A program made the translations under genes and the position numbers. This document shows positions 60,275-64,000 of a stretch of DNA of 64,000 nt, piece after piece (within the stretch, counting starts at the first letter, position 1; every line of letters begins with the position of its first letter). The stretch covers positions 231,415 to 295,414 of the forward strand of contig NZ_JABMJK010000008.1 in the NCBI RefSeq assembly GCF_013376005.1, written 5' to 3'. The notes beneath the pieces were generated by a model, which worked only from the letters and a program-made list of their open reading frames with translations, was not told the origin of the DNA and made no database searches. The stretch is from Duganella sp. SG902 (lineage in GTDB: Bacteria; Pseudomonadota; Gammaproteobacteria; Burkholderiales; Burkholderiaceae_D).

Positions 60275-60598
60275 ATGAGCGTTGCTGAAGAAATCAAGCG
60301 TTTGCATGAACTGCAACAGGCCGGGGCGCTGTCGGACGAGGAGTTCGCCGCCGCCAAGGCCCGTTTGCTGAACAACCAGGCTGCTCCCGCCACCTCCAAC
60401 GACATCTCGCGCCTGCGCCGTTCGCGCACCGACCGTTGGCTGGGCGGCGTGTGTGGCGGGCTGGGCCGCATCACCGGGGTCGATTCCTGGATCTGGCGCC
60501 TGCTATTTGTGTTGTTCGTGCTGACCTTCGGCTTCGGCCTCGCGCTCTACATTCTGTTGTGGATCTTCGTTCCAGAAGACGAACTGATTGGAAATTAA
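60275..60598 (+). CDS. PspC-domain protein with N-terminal SHOCT-like motif
   Basis: A 107-residue small protein. The N-terminus EEIKRLHELQQAGALSDEEFAAAKARLL is a SHOCT motif, often found as a short helical oligomerisation tail. The PspC domain follows: SRTDRWLGGVCGGLGRITGVDSWIWRLLFVLFVLTFGFGLALYILLWIFVPED in parts, with a glycine-rich loop and two membrane-facing helices. PspC proteins sense envelope stress. Placement between odhB and lpd with 3-nt spacing to lpd is unusual for a stress gene and may be incidental to the operon. Confidence 0.88.
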   Translation: MSVAEEIKRLHELQQAGALSDEEFAAAKARLLNNQAAPATSNDISRLRRSRTDRWLGGVCGGLGRITGVDSWIWRLLFVLFVLTFGFGLALYILLWIFVPEDELIGN

Positions 60599-60601
60599 AA
60601 A

Positions 60602-62032
60602 ATGAGTAAACAATTTGACGTAGTAGTTATCGGCGCCGGTCCTGGCGGTTACATCGCCGCTATCCGCGCTGCACAGCTGGGTTTCTCGGTTGCCTGCGTG
60701 GACGCATGGGTGAATGAAAAGGGCGGTCCGGCACCGGGCGGCACCTGCACCAACGTCGGCTGCATCCCGTCGAAAGCGCTGCTGCAATCGTCGGAACACT
60801 ACGAGCACGCCGGCCACGCGTTCAAGGACCACGGCATTGACGTGTCGGGCCTGTCGCTGAACCTGCCGCAAATGCTCAAGCGCAAGGACACCGTCGTGAA
60901 GCAAAACAACGACGGCATCCTGTTCCTGTTCAAGAAAAACAAGGTGACCTTCTTCCACGGCCGCGCCTCGTTCGCCGGCGCCGCCACCGCTGAAGGCTAC
61001 CCGCTGACCGTGTCGGCCCCGGCCAACGAATCCATCGTCGGCAAGCAAGTCATCATCGCCACCGGTTCGAACGCGCGTGCCCTGCCAGGCGCGGAGTTCG
61101 ATGAGAAACTGATCCTGTCGAACGAAGGCGCGCTGGCCATCGGCGACGTGCCGAAGAAGCTGGGCGTGATCGGCGCCGGCGTGATCGGCCTGGAAATGGG
61201 TTCGGTATGGCGTCGCCTGGGTTCGGAAGTGACCGTGCTGGAAGGCCTGCCGACCTTCCTGGGCGCCGTCGACGAGCAGATCGCCAAGGAAGCCAACAAG
61301 CTGTTCACCAAGCAGGGCCTGAGCATCAACCTGGGCTGCAAGATCAACAAAGTCACCAAGGGCGACAACAACGTCACCGTGGAATACGACAACGCCAAGG
61401 GCGAAGCCAACACCGCCGTGTTCGACAAGCTGATCGTCTCGATCGGCCGCACCCCGAACACCAACGGCCTGGCCGCTGACAAAGTGGGCCTGGCGCTGGA
61501 CGAGCGCGGCTTCGTGGCCGTCGACGACGACTGCAAGACCAACCTGCCGGGCGTATGGGCGATCGGCGACGTGGTGCGCGGCCCGATGCTGGCGCACAAG
61601 GCGGAAGAAGAGGGTGTCGCCGTGGCCGAGCGCATGGCCGGCCAGCATGGCCACACCAACTTCGCCACCATCCCTTGGGTGATCTACACCTCGCCGGAAA
61701 TCGCGTGGGTAGGCCGCACCGAGCAGCAGCTGAAGGCCGACGGCGTGGCGTACAAGGCCGGCACCTTCCCATTCCTGGCCAACGGCCGCGCGCGCGCGCT
61801 GGGCGACACCTCGGGCATGGTCAAGTTCCTGGCCGACGCGACCACCGACGAAATCCTGGGCGTGCACATCATCGGCCCGATGGCTTCGGAGCTGATCTCG
61901 GAAGCCGTGGTGGCGATGGAGTTCAAGGCCTCGGCCGAAGACATCGCGCGTATCTGCCACGCCCACCCGTCGCTGTCGGAAGCGACCAAGGAAGCGGCGC
62001 TGGCCATCGACAAGCGCACGCTGAACTTCTAA
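60602..62032 (+). CDS. lpd: Dihydrolipoamide dehydrogenase
   Basis: A 476-residue FAD flavoprotein that reoxidises the lipoyl group in 2-oxoglutarate and similar complexes. The FAD fold is VVVIGAGPGGYIAAIRAAQLGF; the redox-active disulfide is in GGTCTNVGCIPSKALL; the NAD fold is LGVIGAGVIGLEMGSVWRRLG; the C-terminal active-site His-Glu is CHAHPSLSEATKEAAL. It starts 3 nt after the PspC-like gene, in the odh operon. Confidence 0.96.
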   Translation: MSKQFDVVVIGAGPGGYIAAIRAAQLGFSVACVDAWVNEKGGPAPGGTCTNVGCIPSKALLQSSEHYEHAGHAFKDHGIDVSGLSLNLPQMLKRKDTVVKQNNDGILFLFKKNKVTFFHGRASFAGAATAEGYPLTVSAPANESIVGKQVIIATGSNARALPGAEFDEKLILSNEGALAIGDVPKKLGVIGAGVIGLEMGSVWRRLGSEVTVLEGLPTFLGAVDEQIAKEANKLFTKQGLSINLGCKINKVTKGDNNVTVEYDNAKGEANTAVFDKLIVSIGRTPNTNGLAADKVGLALDERGFVAVDDDCKTNLPGVWAIGDVVRGPMLAHKAEEEGVAVAERMAGQHGHTNFATIPWVIYTSPEIAWVGRTEQQLKADGVAYKAGTFPFLANGRARALGDTSGMVKFLADATTDEILGVHIIGPMASELISEAVVAMEFKASAEDIARICHAHPSLSEATKEAALAIDKRTLNF

Positions 62033-62055
62033 GACTCATGTAGCTTGAGTCACAG

Positions 62056-62082
62056 GGCGGGCCGTCATGGCCCGCCGTTTTT
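62056..62082 (+). terminator. Intrinsic terminator of the odh operon
   Basis: GGCGGGCC (62056-62063) and GGCCCGCC (62069-62076) form a perfect stem with a GTCAT loop, then G and a T-run, 24 nt after the lpd stop. Confidence 0.9.
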
Positions 62083-62101
62083 GTTTGTGCAGAATGAACT
62101 T

Positions 62102-63199
62102 ATGAACGTCCAAGAGTACTACAACAACGCGCTGGCGCAGCGCGGCTACAAGCCCGACGAGGCGCAGCAGCGCGCGATCACCCGTCTGCAGCAATGCTAT
62201 GACGAATGGGTGGAGTACAAGGGGCAACGCTCCAGCACCTTCAAGCGCCTGATCAACCGTCCGGCGGTGCCGAAGGGCGTGTACATGTGGGGCGGGGTCG
62301 GGCGGGGCAAGTCCTTCCTGATGGACAGCTTCTTCTCGGTGGTGCCGCTGGTGCGCAAGACGCGCCTGCACTTCCACGAATTCATGCGCGACGTGCACCG
62401 CCAGCTGGACGAGCTGCGCGGCGTGGCCGATCCGCTGGACGAGGTGGCCAAGCGGGTGGCCCGGAAGTATCGCCTGATCTGCTTCGACGAATTCCACATC
62501 TCGGACGTGGCCGACGCCATGATCATGTACAACCTGCTGAAGGCGCTGTTCGACAACGGCGTGTCCTTCATCATGACCTCGAACTACGATCCGCAGCTGC
62601 TGTACCCGGACGGCCTGCACCGCGACCGCATCCTGCCGACCATCGCGCTGCTGTACGAGAAGCTGGACGTGATGAACATCGACGCCGGCATCGACTATCG
62701 CGGCCGCGCGCTGGAGCAGGTCGAGGCCTACTACACGCCGCTCAACGCCCAGACCGACAAGGCGCTGCGCGACGCCTACGCCAGCATCGCGGAAACCGCC
62801 GACGAAGACCCGATAATCCGCATCGAGGCGCGCGAGATCCGCGCGCTGCGGCGCGCCGGCACCATCATCTGGTTCGACTTCAACACCCTGTGCGGCGGCC
62901 CGCGCTCGCAGAACGACTACCTGGAAATCGCCAGCCGTTTCCATACCGTGATATTGTCCGGGGTGCCGATGATGTCGGCCGCCATGTCGTCGGAGGCGCG
63001 CCGCTTCACCTGGCTGATCGACGTGTTCTACGACCAGGGCGTTAAACTGCTGATGTCGGCCGAAGTGGAGCCGGAGGAGCTGTACACCAACGGCGCCATG
63101 GCCAACGAATTCCACCGCACCGTGTCGCGCATCGTCGAGATGCAGTCGCAGGAGTACATGAATCGCCAGCAGCGCGGCGCCGCCGCCTCGCTGTCGTAA
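62102..63199 (+). CDS. zapE: ZapE/AFG1-family AAA ATPase
   Basis: A 365-residue ATPase with Walker A YMWGGVGRGKSFLMDSFF, then FHEFMRDVHRQLDEL, Walker B LICFDEFHISDVADAMI, sensor TSNYDPQLLYPDGLHRDRILP and the family motif FDFNTLCGGPRSQNDYLEIA. Relatives act in cell division under stress (ZapE) or in mitochondrial protein quality control (AFG1). ATG 62102 is chosen since the family N-terminus MNVQEYYNNALAQRGY starts there; the Shine-Dalgarno is weak. It is followed after 12 nt by the coiled-coil protein gene. Confidence 0.9.
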   Translation: MNVQEYYNNALAQRGYKPDEAQQRAITRLQQCYDEWVEYKGQRSSTFKRLINRPAVPKGVYMWGGVGRGKSFLMDSFFSVVPLVRKTRLHFHEFMRDVHRQLDELRGVADPLDEVAKRVARKYRLICFDEFHISDVADAMIMYNLLKALFDNGVSFIMTSNYDPQLLYPDGLHRDRILPTIALLYEKLDVMNIDAGIDYRGRALEQVEAYYTPLNAQTDKALRDAYASIAETADEDPIIRIEAREIRALRRAGTIIWFDFNTLCGGPRSQNDYLEIASRFHTVILSGVPMMSAAMSSEARRFTWLIDVFYDQGVKLLMSAEVEPEELYTNGAMANEFHRTVSRIVEMQSQEYMNRQQRGAAASLS

Positions 63200-63211
63200 C
63201 GGGATCGGAAT

Positions 63212-63856
63212 ATGAAAGCATTCATCGCATTGCTGGGCGCCTTGGCCATCGCGGCCCACGCCCAGAACGTTCAAACCGTGGAGCAGGCCGACGCCGCGCT
63301 GGTCAAGGTGGCGCGCGACCGCGCCGCCGTCAACGAGGAATATGCGGCCAGCGAGCGCGAATGCTCGGCCAAGTTCTTCGTCAACAACTGCCTGGACAAG
63401 GCCAAGGAAAAGCGCCGCGTGGAACTGGCCGCGATCCGCGCGGTGGAAGTCGACGCCCAGCACTTCAAGCGCGCCGACTCGGTCGCCAAGCGCGATGCCG
63501 AACTGGCCGAGCGCGCGCGCAAGGACGCGGAGGATGCCGCGCTGCGCGCCGCCCAGCCGCCCAAGGCGCCGCATGAGGAAAAAGCCGCGCCGGCTGCGCC
63601 GGCCGGCCACCGCGTGGTCGACCGCGAGGCGGAGCATGCCGCCAAGGTCAAGCGCCAGGAGCAGAAGGACGCGGCCGAGGCGGCCAAGCGCGCGGCCAAC
63701 GTCGCCGCGTTCGAGAAGAAGAAGGCCGAGTCCGAGCATCGCCAGGCGGAAGTGGCGCGCAAGAAGGCGGAAAACGCCGCCAAGGCCGAACGCGCCGCCG
63801 CGCGCCGCGCAGCCGAGGAGAAAAAAGCCGCGGCCCAACAGCCACCGGCGCGCTGA
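63212..63856 (+). CDS. Exported Ala/Lys-rich coiled-coil protein
   Basis: A 214-residue protein with a signal peptide (KAFIALLGALAIAAHA). The mature part has two Cys near the start (ASERECSAKFFVNNCLDKAKEKRR), then almost continuous charged helix with Ala/Arg/Lys/Glu heptads, typical of periplasmic coiled-coils. I do not recognise a family. It lies directly behind zapE with AACGGGA before the ATG and may be co-transcribed. Confidence 0.7.
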   Translation: MKAFIALLGALAIAAHAQNVQTVEQADAALVKVARDRAAVNEEYAASERECSAKFFVNNCLDKAKEKRRVELAAIRAVEVDAQHFKRADSVAKRDAELAERARKDAEDAALRAAQPPKAPHEEKAAPAAPAGHRVVDREAEHAAKVKRQEQKDAAEAAKRAANVAAFEKKKAESEHRQAEVARKKAENAAKAERAAARRAAEEKKAAAQQPPAR

Positions 63857-63898
63857 GCCCCGTCCCCCCGGCGCCCTGAGCCCCGCCCCCCCGGTGCC
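63853..63898. repeat. Tandem 23-bp imperfect repeat after the coiled-coil gene
   Basis: CTGAGCCCCGTCCCCCCGGC-type units at 63853-63875 and 63876-63898 differ at only a few bases, and a third partial unit leads into the REP-like sequence at 63908. The first unit begins within the stop-codon region of the gene. Confidence 0.7.
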
Positions 63899-63907
63899 CT
63901 GAGCCCC

Positions 63908-63925
63908 GTCATTCCCGCGCAGGCG
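63908..63925. repeat. Truncated REP-like half-element
   Basis: GTCATTCCCGCGCAGGCG is identical to the start of the 5671 element but breaks off after 18 bases, where full copies continue with GG and the second arm. Unrelated sequence follows, suggesting an insertion or deletion junction. Confidence 0.65.
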
Positions 63926-64000
63926 CACTGCTGTCCGGAATAATTTTGTTGACATGGTTTCAAAAGAGTGAAGGTTGCAGTTGTGCGAATTCCTCCATCT
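63926..64000. other. Right-edge A/T-richer sequence, possible insertion-element end
   Basis: From CACTGCTGTCCGGAATAATT onwards the sequence becomes more A/T-rich and starts exactly where the REP-like half-element stops. This would fit the terminal part of an insertion sequence whose body lies outside the window, but no transposase is visible here, so the assignment is tentative. Confidence 0.3.

Overview
The window is high-GC, gene-dense bacterial chromosome that looks like a betaproteobacterium, most likely an Oxalobacteraceae member (Massilia/Duganella/Janthinobacterium group). That placement is inferred from the TCA gene block (acn, citE-like gene and mdh facing gntR-sdhCDAB-sdhE-gltA, then odhA-odhB-lpd), the tandem cyanophycin synthetases with their DUF1854/ABC partners, a DUF2863 gene, and dispersed GTCATTCCCGC-type palindromes. 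No rRNA, tRNA or CRISPR array was seen, and no complete mobile element.

Layout. 1-5.2 kb: a REC-GAF-GGDEF-EAL-REC c-di-GMP regulator, then an orphan TadG/TadE/TadE pseudopilin-like operon on the minus strand. 5.3-17.6 kb: a VOC gene, then a glucan-utilisation locus with a periplasmic sugar-binding protein behind a promoter, LacI-type operator and leader terminator, followed by a LacI regulator, GH5, GH1 and GH3 glycosidases, an MFS sugar importer and an alginate-lyase-like multidomain lipoprotein. 17.7-19.3 kb: small membrane proteins of unknown function. 19.4-27.1 kb: cyanophycin locus (DUF1854 protein and zinc-ribbon ABC transporter on minus; CphA' and CphA on plus). 27.2-33.8 kb: catalase, patatin, an ECF sigma factor with a probable anti-sigma and a periplasmic protein, an M14 carboxypeptidase and a CYTH phosphatase. 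33.9-37.5 kb: DUF2863 protein and a second alginate-lyase-like lipoprotein. 37.6-49.3 kb: TCA block. 49.3-55.8 kb: an accessory stretch between gltA and odhA with a glutathione S-transferase pseudogene, a PilZ protein, small orphans, two A/T-richer unknown genes, a BlaI-type repressor, an LRR-protein kinase and an MBL/LysR pair. 56-62 kb: odhA-odhB-pspC-like-lpd. 62.1-64 kb: a ZapE/AFG1 ATPase, a secreted coiled-coil protein, and a cut palindromic element at the right edge.

How the parts work together. The glucan locus would hydrolyse beta-glucans outside or in the periplasm (GH5, GH3), import sugars (MFS) and split cellobiose-like sugars in the cytoplasm (GH1). Near-identical operator motifs lie before the binding-protein gene and GH5, and a related one before the distant second alginate-lyase-like gene, suggesting one LacI regulon. 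The TCA block encodes aconitase, malate dehydrogenase, succinate dehydrogenase with its flavinylation factor, citrate synthase and the 2-oxoglutarate dehydrogenase complex. A GntR regulator and a 16-bp palindrome sit at the divergent centre. The cyanophycin genes would make the Asp-Arg storage polymer; no cyanophycinase is present in the window.

The most interesting observations are a terminator/antiterminator-like leader before the sugar-binding gene, a CphA' whose Mur-ligase P-loop has lost its lysine, a long inverted repeat overlapping the catalase ribosome-binding site next to an OxyR-like site, an LRR-kinase next to an orphan BlaI repressor whose operator overlaps the kinase stop codon, and a decayed GST gene.
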